Origin: Hymenopellis radicata
Taxonomy: Eukaryota > Basidiomycota > Agaricomycetes > Agaricales > Physalacriaceae
Direction of reading: 5' to 3'
DNA: 64,000 nucleotides
NCBI GenBank assembly: GCA_015501595.1
Contig: JADNRX010000158.1
Coordinates: forward strand, 1-64,000
Shown: positions 11,135 to 22,886 of the stretch, piece by piece
Position numbering within the stretch: position 1 is the first letter of the stretch
Layout: each line of letters begins with the position of its first letter
Notes under the pieces: generated by a model
What the model was told of the DNA's origin: nothing
Databases searched by the model: none
The model's input: the letters and a program-made list of their open reading frames with translations, nothing else
Translations under genes and position numbers: made by a program

Positions 11135-13393
11135 CAGTCGTGGTCGTCGTCAAGAACAAAGTCAAGTCAGGTCAAGAAATTACCAGAGCATGGCAGCTTC
11201 TCCCAAGTTGGGAACCCGCATAATTTCAGGGCAGCAAGTCCAATTCGTCCGAGGTTGCCGAGTCTAGGGTCACATCGGGTAATTGCTGCCGAAATTTGTC
11301 AACAGATTTTTAATTTTGCCTCCACATCCGGCTTTTTACTCCGACTCGGGAGAGCACTATGATCGCCCTCATTACATCCGTCACCTCGAGCTACGCTGTC
11401 CAGAACGTCCTGAGGACGACAACCGTCGTCCCACTCTATTCGATTCACGCGACGCTATATCCTCGCTCTCAAAAACGTTGCTTGATCTTCCTTTATGTAC
11501 TCCATCACCCATTCCGGCGTTTAAAACGCAACGGAGGATTCTAGCTTCCGCAGAAGGAACCCTCGAATACAATCACTGTTCGCGTTCAGCTGATGCCTCA
11601 CTCTTTTGGCTATCAACAATCTCGGATAACTCATTCAGGACGCAATCGTCCTAAAATACTCCAACATCAACACGATGAATGGAAGAACTTTTCATCGTGT
11701 CAAGGTTCTCCGGGAACCGGAGTTCATGCTTGCATGAACCCGACCCACTATGGCTGAGGGTAATTCGGCTCGACAAGTGGTTCTGCGCGGAATCTGCGTA
11801 CCAGTGGCAGAATAGGCCCTGGGGTGTATGCCGTTCCGCATACTTTCATCATCTCTACACGCCGACCGCCAAAAAAACGCACCGTAGCCTCGTTGCATGC
11901 ATTCTGAAAGCGTAATACGTCTCCCTTTTAGCACACAGGATTGATAGCGGGCCGGTCCTTATTTACGCACAAGTACGTCGAAATGACGCGTCTGAACGCG
12001 CTGGTCTTCACCTGCCTAATCTTCTAACCTCTCAGCCCCTACATCTAAAAATCTAATCGTCGGACTCGCAGCGAGTTTGGAACGTTCCAGCGTTGACGCG
12101 TGATCCTACATTCACTGAAGAACTTGGAGTGAGTGCAAATTCGAAATCACCAAGCCCGAGGACTGAGGGAGCAACATCTTGGAATGCGAAAATTTAAACC
12201 ATGTGCTCGGAAGAAAGCATTGGCGTCGACGCCAGTGCCGTTAACGCCACACATCAAGCGAACTGCGGCCGGAATTGAAGGCGCCGATAAGTCATGTACA
12301 GGTGCCGACATCTTTCAAATCGAAGAAATTCATCCTGCAGACTAAGAATAAACCCTTCAAGTTATACTGAACGCCTGGATGCAGGGCGTCGGCGCACACC
12401 AAAGTCCGGCCTTATCATCACTTATAACGTGATGTAATTGAATAGAATAGAGAGAAAAGAGAAAGAAAAGAAAAAGGAGAGGAGACGGAGGAGAAACACG
12501 CACCTAGCTTGCTCAGAGGTTTATGGAGGGACAGTGAATGTGCGCCGTGAGCGCGTGGCAGCACTGAAAAGGGAAGGAGCGCGATCAGTTGCCGGATTCG
12601 GGATGATGACCGGCGCTCCAGTGCTAACGAATTGCAGCATTTATTCGTTTTCTCGACGCTACACTATTCAGACTTTTTTAGTTTAACGTTTGTTTGCAGT
12701 CATCAAGAGACACAACTTTCAGGATTTGATGGTGCCAGCAGGAATTTGTGCCTTCGTCAAGTACGGACGTTCAGTTGCATTCGTGAGTGCGCGTGTCATT
12801 AACGACGCGAGGACGCGCTTCATCTCAAACGTGTCTACATTTTGTCCTCGGATTACTGTAAGTATGATGTTGAGATGTGACTACAGTTCATGTCAGATTC
12901 ACGCATACGAAGCACATTGCACACCTGTGAATTAACTGAAAATAGACGCCATAACAATGGTTGCAGGCAGTGTAATATAGCACCCTAAAGATGCGACGGC
13001 GGGCCCAGGCAGGTGTCTCGCGGAATGCGCCTAGTGTGCAAGCGAGACCGTGGGATTCTCGTTCCAAACTGAATTCAAACTTCGCCGCTAACGGATTTCA
13101 TTAACGAGGTCGAGGCATATAGCTGGAGGAATAGTAGACGAATAGAATGGTGAAAGTCGAGTTGGGTTCCCACTCAGACACCGCCACAGCGATCGCGTCC
13201 TCGAATCACGGACAGAAAGGATCTGCCAAAGGTCGACTTAAAAAGGAGTTTATGAGGAGATCACCTTGTGGCGCAGGCACATGAACGCGTCGTTTACCCA
13301 ATCGTTTCATTAAAAGGCAGCGGATCAGTCTGGGCATAAAACAGATTAATGTGAGTATTATACCGGTTGTACAGTACAGTGAAGACGTCTCAG
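11135..13393. other. 2.3 kb with no supported gene
   Basis: A possible relic lies at 11310-11650, where one frame reads like an F-box/LRR-type fragment (YIRHLELRCPE), but no exon structure follows. A purine-rich tract lies at about 12440-12500. No convincing gene, tRNA or transposon termini were found. Confidence 0.45.
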
Positions 13394-15552
13394 TCAAAGT
13401 CCCTTGCATAAAGTCTTCCCTCTGGCTACCTGCGTCCTGCAGAGCTGCACCTCTGTTGGCACGGCGACGAGGGAAGCCATGAGTATACCAAGGGAATCCG
13501 AAAATCCTATCGAGGCCGATCTTGAACTCCCGCTCCTGCTTAGTCCTCTCCACGTCGTTCGTTGCGTTCGGGTCCGGCTGTTCCTGGTTAATTCGATAGA
13601 AAACGTTGACACTAGAGAAGGGGGTCTGGCAAACTGGCCTCGACGACAGGTGGGACGTACTATGCCAGGCCGCCGCAGATGCCCTCAAGGCTCACGAGAA
13701 GGAACACAAGAGTGATGCTCAGTTCTTCGGATTCATCAGAGAAGAAACCCACCGCAGACTCGTACGCAAGCGCGACGAGTATGAATCCTTGCACGACGGA
13801 AGGCAACGGAAGTAATCGAGGCGGGAGTGGGGTATTCCTATCGAAATGGAAGACCGAGAGAAGAATACCGTCGTCTGATACACGAGCTATGCAGAATCTT
13901 CCATTACTAGATCAATGAAGCGCAAGAGTGGTTACGAACCTGCCACAGTGGGTAGTAATCGCGGACAGACTGTATCACCTTGCTCAAGAAGGAATGCTGG
14001 TCAGGTGAGGGAACGGGATATAACAAAGTAGGCGCTATCCCCTAAGAGGTAAGGTGTTCAGAAAGAAATTAGATCTAGAAGGGATGGTGAATCTTACCTG
14101 ATTAATGGTGTACTCGAACTACGATGCGGTGAGATAATGCGCTCGGCAAAGAAGAGACTAACGCACCAAATATACGCAGACTTAATGGAGAGTGAGAACA
14201 CATGTCACGAAAGGTTGAGGGAGTACGTACATAGTGGTAGCATGTATTTCAGGAGTAATGGTTTCACAAGCTCTAGTTTGTCTTGAACAGATAGTGACAG
14301 ATGTTTCCGACCAATGAGTAGTAAGCTTCCATCTTCTCCGTCATCGTCTGCTGTCTGAAGAGGCGCATAAGGTATTGGGTACGATACATCAGTGTCGTCT
14401 GACGTCGTCGATGAGATGAAGGAAGTGCTCGGAGGAAGCAGAAAAAAAAAACGTCAACGGTATCACGAAAGGTAAGAACTGATTGACGGGAATGAGTTTG
14501 CGTTGCGGCAAACCAAAAAGGCTGACGTACGCAAGAAAGGCCAACGCCCACGCGAACTCCAAAGCTGCGCAGCTCCCACCATAGGAAGGCGCCGACTAAA
14601 CCAGCAGCACCTGTTCCAGATGCAAAGTACCTGGGGAGGCATTGATTGAAAACGCCGAGGAACTGAATGTGTGAATGTACATACCCGACACTGTGACCTG
14701 CGACTGATGGTGGCACGTAGGTTGTCGAGAGCTGCAGGAACGTTAATTCCCCCAAACCTACATCATTTGAAATGAAATTCCACACTCGAATGAGACTACA
14801 TACCAGAGGAGAACGAAGCAAGACAGATGCCGAGGAGTCTCATGAACAAAGTGTCGAAGAAAGCCACGACCTTCAGGGTGTTACCTGATGAGATGCGACA
14901 GGAGGTTAAGGCGTGCGTACCATCATTCCGAGAACACTCAGAAAACAGCATCCAAAGACTCGTTTCTTATACCGAATGCGGCCTTTCAGTACATACGGCC
15001 AGCCAACCTTTACAACAAGGGCAGGTGCAATGTTACAGAAGGCAATGATACCCTTTGGAGTTGACGGGGGCACGAGATCGAGAGCAGCAGAAAGGATAAT
15101 GACATAGAGCACTGTATTCAGTCTGTCAGATTCCAGTGAATTTGGGCTCCGAGCGCGCTGACCATTGTTGATTAAACCAAAAAGAAAGAAGGAGATGCCC
15201 AGTTTGAGCAGTGTTCTTCGCTCGTCACGCGTCCCTATCTATGGGTTAGTGTTGGACAAAATGAGTGAACAAGTCATCTACCCTTGACCGTTTCGTCCTC
15301 CATCTCATCGGCGTCAAATATTGTAGCGTTGATGGTCATGCCTTCCTGTGCTGGACGTCGCAGCGAAAGCTGTGAAACGCTGGCATGGAGATCCGGTCCG
15401 AATGACTCTCGGCATGATGGCGGGGCGCGCTCAGTTGCCCGATTCGCATTCTGACCAAGCCGGAAGCTGAGCCGCGCATCAACCACGTCACGTGGTGTAA
15501 TAAGGGAACGCGGCTTGCTTGACTTCGCGACCTGCTTTCGTCCTATCACCAT
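13394..15552 (-). pseudogene. CLN3/battenin (BTN1) homologue, frame-broken
   Basis: Segments typical of the CLN3 lysosomal/vacuolar membrane protein family appear in order. They are NNVLYVIILSAALDLVP-type helix sequence with STPKGIIAFCNI, the GELTFLQLSTTYV loop, ASGTGAAGLVGAFLWWELR, ALAYESAVGFF, VNVFYRINQEQPD and a C-terminal SDSLGILMASLVAVPTEVQLC ending TLCKGL. Introns are short. Two breaks are seen. A run of 10 T (minus strand; A run near 14451) puts the FVIPLTF helix one base out from the following LLPPSTSF segment. A one-base insertion near 13515 follows REFKIG. The start codon (15552) lies 69 bases from that of the divergent SNF2 gene. If functional it would act in vacuolar pH or amino-acid homeostasis. 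Confidence 0.75.
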
Positions 15553-15621
15553 GGAGAGAATGTTCGTCTTTTTTTTCCCTATTAAAGCCTGTTTCTAATG
15601 AAATTCAGTCGACAATCGCTC

Positions 15622-18600
15622 ATGAACGACCCCAAAATGTACCCAGACCTCGCTGGCCGCCAAACACAGGCGTCGTCTTCAAAGGTGCCGGATGTTAACA
15701 ACCTTGTGAGTAGTATGACACACTCTCAGAACCGAGAATGACTAGGAGAGGTAGTTTGACGAACCCACGCCACCGTCGAGTCCAAAGATGCGCGAGACTA
15801 TTGTTATCTCGAGTTCTGAGAAGAGGACGATAAAGACGACAACGCGGACGAGTCCTCCTCTGACGACGAAGTCGTTGAAATCAAGAAACCTCCAGCGAAA
15901 CCTCTGGCTGAATCCAGTAATCGTCCTGTACAACCTGCGAAGCCCAAACCCAAGGCAGACCCTTACAAAGGTCTCTTCATACCCAAGAAGCCCATGCCTC
16001 AACCCGTCGCAAGGAACGCGACGGTGAACGTTGTATCCAACCAAACCCAACAAAGATTGCCCTCTAACCCCATCCAACGCTTCCCTACTCAGCCTATCCT
16101 GCCTCAGGTTGCCAAGCCGTCGTGGAGCGCGTCGCAGGCAACTCCCATAGGCGTTTCCCGCCAATCCGCCACTCCTCCCCGGCCTGCTCACGTCGTAGAA
16201 AATTCCTGACGACGACGATAACGACGGCGACAGTGAGCAAGTACGCGTTCCCACTTTCAACGACGTGGGTGGGGACCTCTCACAGGCAGAGGCAGAGAAG
16301 GTGCTTCGCGAATTGATGAGTTGGCGCGATCACTGAAGACGTGGAGATCGATGCTGAAGATGCCATCGTTCCTGGACTGAAGGACGGATTCAGACTCCTC
16401 CCACACCAGATCCAAGGCCGGAACTGGATGAGAGGACGGGAGGATATCAAGGGGAAGCGATATGGAGGTATACTTGCAGACGACATGGGGTACGGCGCTT
16501 CTATACGTCCTTTTACTGACCGATACCCTCGAACAGCTTAGGAAAGACCATCCAGACGCTCGTGCGAATTGTAGAGGGCAAAGCCAAGAAAGCGGACCGT
16601 GAGGCTGGTTGGTCAGGCTCCACGTTGTACGTCCCCTCTTACTGTGTAGCTCCAAGTTCACTCACAGAATATCAGAGTTGTCGTTCCGTTGGCCGTGATG
16701 AACCAATGGGTAGAGGAGGCAAGGAGAATGACTGACTTGAAGGTGATGTCTCATCATGGCACAAATCGTACAGCCGGTTAGTATGTGTCGTTTTACGCAG
16801 TATCCTCAACTGACGCACCGGTACAGATCCTCTCGAGCTCAAACGGCACCATATTGTCGTGACGACGTATGACGTGATCAAGTCTGAATATGCCGCTTTC
16901 AAGCCCGAGGCCAAGAACGAATCCAAAAAATCAAAACTCAAAGCCTCTCGACAGGATAGCGATTCCGAGGCGGAGCACTTTGGAAGGACCCTTGCGAAAG
17001 ACAAGCCAAAACGCGCAGGCAAGGTCAAGAAGGCGACTATGGAAGTCAAGTGGTGGCGCGTGTTGTGCTTGGTGGGTCCGTCGTTTGGGTATAATGTCTG
17101 AGTTTAACTTTGGTCAGATGAGGCTCACAACATCAAGAATCGCTCAACGAAAGCTGCGGAAGCGTGTTTCGGGCTCGAGGCTCGTTTCAAATGGTGTCTA
17201 ACAGGTACTCCAATGTAAGCAACACATCGATACATGTGTGCCGGCATTGACGTTCTTGAAAGGCAAAACGATGTTCTCGAGTTATTCTCGCTTTTCAAGT
17301 TTCTACATGTTAAGCCTTTCTGCGAGTTTGAACGATTCAATAGCGAAATTGCGAAACCTGTGAAGACGGCAGAGGCATCAACAGAGCCATGAGAAGCTAC
17401 AGGTAAGGTATATTTGCCACTTTGGCGGGCAGATGCTCATTTTCCAGGTCGTCCTGAAATCCATCATGTTGCGTCGGCTCAAGGATCAGATGATTGACGG
17501 GAAGGTTCTCATCGAACTCCCCCGCGCGAACTCGATGTCATCTCGTGCGAATTCTCTTCGAAGGAGCAAGCGTTCTACAATGAGCTCGCGGCAAAAATGG
17601 ACTCTACACTTGAGAGCCTGATGGCCACCGAGGGCAAGAAAAACTACATGAGTGTCCTGCTCTTACTTCTTCGTCTTCGCCAAGGTGATACCTGTCTAGC
17701 ATCCGCTTCAGAACTTGTTCACTAACACATTTCCCAGCATGCGACCATTGTGTACTGGTATCGCAGGACTTCACGGATGTTAGCGAAGCCGTCGAACCGA
17801 AGAGGCAAAGAAGGGCGCGACGGTCAAGAAGCGGGAGACGGTGATGACCTGATTGCCGCCTTCGGCCAGTTGACTGTAGGACGCAAATGCAGAATATGCG
17901 TAACAGAGTAAGATGCTTGTCCTCATCGAGAAGCGCGATCCTCACCTATGTCCAGCCTCAACTCTTCTAACACGGCTTCGGGACGATGGGACACTCATTG
18001 CATTGATTGCGCGAAGATCGCTCAGCAGGCGACGGAGTCAGGATCGACCAAAATCCGCAAGATGATGGAACTCCTCGACAATATTGACCGAGAAAGCGAG
18101 GGAGAGGACAAGACTATCATCTTCTCGCAGTTCACGACCATGCTTGATCTGATAGAGCCTTTCCTGACTCGACGAGGCATTCGGTATGCTCGCTGTACGT
18201 CGTGTTTCACACTCTCAATACGGGCGTTATTGACGTGTCTTGGTAGACGACGGCAGCATGAAACCGGCCGAGCGTGAAGTGTCGTTGAACAAGATCAAGA
18301 ATGACCCGAAAACAAAAGTCATCCTGATCTCATTCAAGGCCGGGAGTACTGGGTTGAATCTAACGGTTTGCAACCGTGTCATTCTATTTGACATGTGGTG
18401 GAACCCGGCCTTGGAGGTACGTGCTTTCCGCGTCGTCTTACTCTAATACTTAGTGACATTCGGTTGTAGGATCAAGCTTTCGACCGAGCCCATCGATTCG
18501 GGCAGAAGAAAAAGGTCAACATCTACAAGCTCAAGGTCGAAGGCACTGTAGAGGACCGTATCCTCGCCGTAAGTTTGCTTCTTGATTTCAATCATTGTTC

Positions 18601-18752
18601 TCAACGTCCTTTTTAGCTGCAAGACAAGAAACGGGAGCTGACCAAGGCTGCGCTGAGCGGAGACAAAGTGAAGAACCTGCGCCTGGACATGAATGAGCTG
18701 CTCGCACTGTTTCAACCGAGGCGGGAAAGACGATGACGATGACGACGACTAG
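15622..18752 (+). pseudogene. SNF2-family DNA-dependent ATPase (Rad5/Rad16/Uls1-like), decayed
   Basis: Helicase motifs are found in order across many exons. They are the Walker A region DDMG joined by splicing to LGKTIQTL, motif II DEAHNIKN, CLTGTPMQND, the VVLKSIMLRR block, a cysteine-bearing insert (CRICVTE ... HCIDC), [21 protein letters not shown] and DQAFDRAHRFGQ. The acidic C-terminus stops at 18752. At least six one-base indels break the frame: in the N-terminal acidic region, near 16209 and 16325, near 17060 before motif II, near 17390, near 17530 and near 17825. This is the most damaged gene in the window. Family members remodel nucleosomes or translocate on DNA. Confidence 0.8.
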
Positions 18753-19055
18753 GTACTATCAGTACGAATTCTTTTCGACGACCACAAACTAGTGACTATG
18801 TACGCATCCCATCTTTTGACATGTTAATATTTATATACCCTTAGAGACGCATCATAGCATTCAATTCTACCACCTTCACTCTTATACAGAGGTTCAATAT
18901 CACATATACACACCGTCTTCATTCGTTTTCGCGCTTCCTGTCGATCTAGAGACTGGGGACGAACGTCAAAATTATAGATTTGTACCCACGCAGCGGGCTA
19001 TCTACCGTAACCGAGGCAGGAAATTTAAGAGTCGCAAAAAGTCGAAAAGCGGTAA
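18753..19055. other. Gap across the inner end of the right arm
   Basis: 3' flank of the SNF2-like gene. The duplicated sequence begins near 18945. No gene seen. Confidence 0.5.
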
Positions 19056-20209
19056 CTAGAACCAGACTAGAACAAAGGGAAAAGAACTGAGCATGAGCGA
19101 ATCATTGTTAGGTCCTTTCGGGCGAAGCCGGAGAGAGGGAAGGAACAACGTCTTTGAGCTGTTTCCATACATGCCCTGGCCAAAGCGCGTTGGATCTTCC
19201 TGACCTCGCTTCCACAACCTCAGCTGGAGCGTCGGATTCGTCATGTCAAACCCGGTCCTTGCCCAGCCTGCATCGAGAGCGCTGAAGTGCCTGAGCAAGC
19301 TCGGCTCCTCCAAGGATTCCAAAGAAATATAAGTGGGCTTCTTGTTGTATAAAGCCGCCGCCTCGTTGAGGCTCATCGATTGACCTTCGATAAGAAGGAC
19401 AGAGTTCTCCAGGTCCGATAGTGGGAGAGCAGTAAGGATATGCGCGACATAGCCTGTGTACATTAAGTATCAATCGTAGAGGCCACGAACGACTGGCGCA
19501 CGGACCGGCAATGTCAGAAGTCGACGTGAGGGAGAATCTCGCGTCGCCATTACCGGCAATGACGAATTCTCCAGGCTTGGCCGGGTTGGAGACGATTCCG
19601 GGAAGAAACTCCGGAAAGAATCCGGTCTGCGCAGTGACGCATCAGTCGAGACTCTCCGCTTAATCAGATAAGAAGAACTCACACATATCCTAGCCGTTGG
19701 GAGAAGTTCCCGGATGCGCTCTGTACGCCTTGGTCAGTCATCATGCCCACGTCTCGGATGTCGTCACCCCAACCTGCAATGGCATTCTTGGCCGCGAAAA
19801 GGGTGTTCCCCGTATGGCCCGCAGTTGGCAACCCAAACTCGCTGGGAAGGAACAGCTTCACGCCGGCCTCCTTCGCTGCACGCGCCACCGCAACTTGCAC
19901 ATCCGTGGTTGTCACAGCTGTTGTCAGCGTGGATACCACAACATCGACAGAATTCTCCTTGAGAAGGGCAGCAAGCTTTGTTTCGTCATTGTAGTCGACC
20001 GAGGCCAATTTGGCGTTCCGTGGAACGGCTGAGAGCTTTGAAGGATCCCGAGAGAAGATGACAACAGTAGCTCCCGCTTTCGCCAATGCCTGGGATATCG
20101 TCAGAACTTCGTAATATGTCCAAACGGTGGGTTCTAGCTATACCTCAGCGATAGGCTTGCCGATTGCACCATAGCCAAACAGCGCAATGGTTCTTGACTC
20201 GGAGGGCAT
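19056..20209 (-). pseudogene. NmrA-like reductase copy with C-terminal frameshift
   Basis: Inverted copy of the gene at 3064-4166 with all five exons and all four introns preserved (exons 20209-20144, 20089-19774, 19720-19683, 19626-19506, 19453 onward). Exons 1-4 are open and keep GYGAIG and FLPSEFG. Near 19235 one C is missing relative to the left copy (CCCGAC reads CCGAC). The last 50 or so residues, including the conserved NALWPGHVWKQLKD segment, are therefore replaced by an unrelated tail ending at 19056. A shortened, altered protein could still be made, but the conserved C-terminus is lost. Confidence 0.8.
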
Positions 20210-20375
20210 GATAGGAGTAAAGGTGGGCGATATCAAGGCGTCGTTGTAGCACGAAGAATGGATCCCGAGGTAGCCCGTTTAAAGTCACCGGTGACCAATA
20301 CAAGATTAGCAAGTTGTAGATCTCTTTACTCATATACCGAAGCCGGGATATAGATCGATGTCGAGCCCGTGGAAC

Positions 20376-21248
20376 GTCAATGTCAGACCGCGGGCGCCTC
20401 TGCCTACGAGAGGCAAATTCGGGTTTTTCAAAGGAAAACAAGGACACTCAGAGGCATCCACCAGAGGCAACGCAGAGGCAATCCCAGAGGCAAGTGCGGA
20501 GCAGTGCCAAGAGCAACTTCGGTCGATCGGCTCCGAGGCGATTCGGTGCAAAGTGGGGCAGGTACGTTCCTTCCTTTCCTTGTCATCATCACCATGCTCC
20601 TCGTCGAGCTCGTCGCGCTCGTCGCGCTGCTCGACGAGTCGCCACCTCACCAAGCCTTTATCATATACAACCACAGTCTTCTCTCGGGACCTTGGTCCTC
20701 TCCCGGCGTGGTGTTAGTATTACTCTCTCGCTTGCCCAATCCGAACCTGTCATAATCATCCATATAGACTGCAATACCCCTACGTACTATGTTCATACTG
20801 GGCGCGGACGCCGTAGAAACTACCCTTATCAGAACATCCATGAAATACATGTCATTGAAGTTGTGAAGCACTATTATGTACCTGGAAACATTGCTCACGA
20901 ACTTTCCTCTACACACCCGACGCTGAACACGATTCTTAATGCTTGGAGTTCGTGTTCCAAGATTGACAGCGATAACGCCACACTGGGCAACAAAGGTGAA
21001 GAAAGAAATGAAGGGGACTGAGAATTCCATTGACTACAGGCGTACTCAGCGCGTACTCGATACTAGCAGGTGACCGTAATATTCGCCACGTTGAACCAAG
21101 ATCACTTGGCGCGTTTCAGGCTGGCTTTTGGTCCGTTTTGGATTAGCCGGGCTGTCTTTGGTCGCCTCTTGGTCGCCTCTGCCTCTGCCTCCGAGTTTGC
21201 CTCCGGAGGCGCCTCTAGAGGCAGAGGCGCCGGCGGTCGGACGTTCTC
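20376..21248. mobile_element. 873 bp non-autonomous DNA transposon (MITE-like), 8 bp TSD
   Basis: The 8 bp sequence CGTGGAAC stands directly at both ends (20368-20375 and 21249-21256). The left arm of the inverted duplication has the uninterrupted empty site near 1930. Ends are imperfect 30 bp inverted repeats (about 25 of 30 matching) sharing GACCGC, then GGCGCCTCTGCCT. The subterminal regions are full of GAGGCA/TGCCTC repeats in both orientations. No transposase frame is present inside. The 8 bp duplication fits hAT-like or KDZ/Zisupton-like mobilisation; the sequence does not decide which. Confidence 0.88.
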
Positions 21249-21754
21249 CGTGGAACAATATACTTATAGTCGGACGTCCTCATGAGTCCTCAATTCCAGT
21301 TTACTTTGCGTCGTCGCAGGGTCCAAAACTGATGGCCATCATGGCGGCAGTCAGGGCGTCCATGGCCCACAAGCTCCCAGCTGGGATTCGCCTAATCGAC
21401 GAAGGGGGTATTCAAACTTCAAGTCTCCAACTTGAACGGGGTTGCGGAGGGTTGCGGGCTGCAATAACGGAGGAGAACGATACGCGTCGACAAGTCCCCG
21501 TCTCCCGTAAGACTGAACCGCCCCGTCATCCGTGAATGGCGACTCAACTTTCAGTTCATCATCATCAGTTACTCGGCACGGACCTATTCCATCGTGTATG
21601 ATGGCCTCCCAGTAGCGGATAACTAGGCCTTAAGCCCAATGACAAGTCCCTCTGCTCCCAACGAGGCCGAGATTGTTCGCACTTCCGGTGCCGATCATTT
21701 CGGTCAAGTCGCGGATTCCGAGCGAAGAGAGGCGCACGCAGGTGGAGAGAAAGT

Positions 21755-22137
21755 GTGGATTTATTTGACGCCAGAAACGAGGTCGGCGTGGTGAGAGTAC
21801 AAGTACAAGTGCGCTCGATCACTCGGGTTTGCCCGAATAGGAACTTGCGCTCATACCACCACGTTCAAAGCATGGGTCTGACACTCCGCAGCGACGACGG
21901 CGTCTGGACTTCTTGCGCCGACCGCGGACTATACGGAGGAGTTATGAAGCTCGGAGACAATTGGAATTTGGAGGTAAGCTTTTATTGAAATGACTCTGGT
22001 TTTCTCGACTCACCGCGAATTAGGTTTCTCGTACTCAAACGGTTTTCATTCATTACCATCACATTGTTTTTTCTGAGACTCTCTGTGCCCCTCTACTCGT
22101 CGTTCCGTCGTATAGACATCGCAAGCCTGTACTCTAA
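21755..22137 (+). CDS. Unrecognised two-exon gene, 3' part
   Basis: An open exon to 21973 (DLFDARNEVGVV ... GVMKLGDNWNLE) ends at a good donor, GTAAGC. A 50 nt intron (21974-22023) ends in TTAG. The next exon, 22024-22137, continues in phase for 37 codons to TAA. The protein sequence is conserved in the left arm, where stop and splice mutations have accumulated. The true start is not identified; an ATG at 21639 precedes it but the link to this frame is unclear. Function is unknown. It may be only a fragment. Confidence 0.4.
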
Positions 22138-22886
22138 GTGACTAATAAATTCATCTAAGTACCGCTATCTACTTACGCCAATAGGGTGTTCAAAACGCCT
22201 TCTGATCACACATGCCTTTCCAGTGCCGTTGCCTTCAATGCCTGCAGTATTCACCTGACGGGCGAGAATATAGCAGGAAGGATATCCTTCGACAACACGC
22301 GGAGAAGTACGGGACCTGAGCGAACTCGCGAGCAACATTAGTTTCACGCGTCCAGAGTGCAGGACCAAGTGGAACACGCATTAAATGGACTTCTTCGCAC
22401 TTCGGAGCCACTGCGGAAACGCTGGCAGTACCTTGCCGAAAGTGGTGAAGACGCGTCAAGCACTGGTGGTCGGTGTTCTGCACACTGGAGCCTCCGCCAA
22501 CTCTTCAGAGCACGAAGATGATTCCTCCATGAATACTGAGTATAATGTATGTTATGCATTCTATAATTTGTGCTGGTCTCAAACTCCTCTAGCAATCAAC
22601 GGATTTCATGGACAACCGCCACGAAGGTGACACCAATGGTCCAACCACAGGCCTTAAAGTTAGGGGAGTCGACATTGAAGCGCGTAGTTCAGAATTTTCA
22701 CATGCGAATCTTTGTCGTTCGATGACACTCACATAGGCTCACTGGTCACTTCAATCAGTTTATGTTTTTCTTGCTCGTTGACACGAGCGCATCCTTCAGC
22801 TCTACAACTGAATCCGGCTTGTTTGCGGCTTGTCATTGGAAGAATACCAAATCATTCCAAATGCCGGTACTTGCCGGCGGCTTCCC
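22138..22886. other. Upstream region of racemase-type gene
   Basis: Duplicated with 353-1060 in the left arm. The open frames here are not conserved between the arms. It probably holds the promoter of the racemase-type gene. Nothing specific recognised. Confidence 0.45.

Noticed and set aside
11283..11654. Plus-strand frame with F-box/LRR-like wording
   Set aside because: Only one exon-sized stretch, no F-box, no continuation after plausible donors; at most a relic.
12438..12500. Purine-rich GA tract as a possible regulatory or repeat element
   Set aside because: Simple low-complexity sequence with no period or partner that would support a function.
20380..21021. 213-codon plus-strand frame inside the 873 bp element
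   Set aside because: Lies wholly within a transposon with clear ends, is low-complexity Arg/Ser and has no transposase motif.
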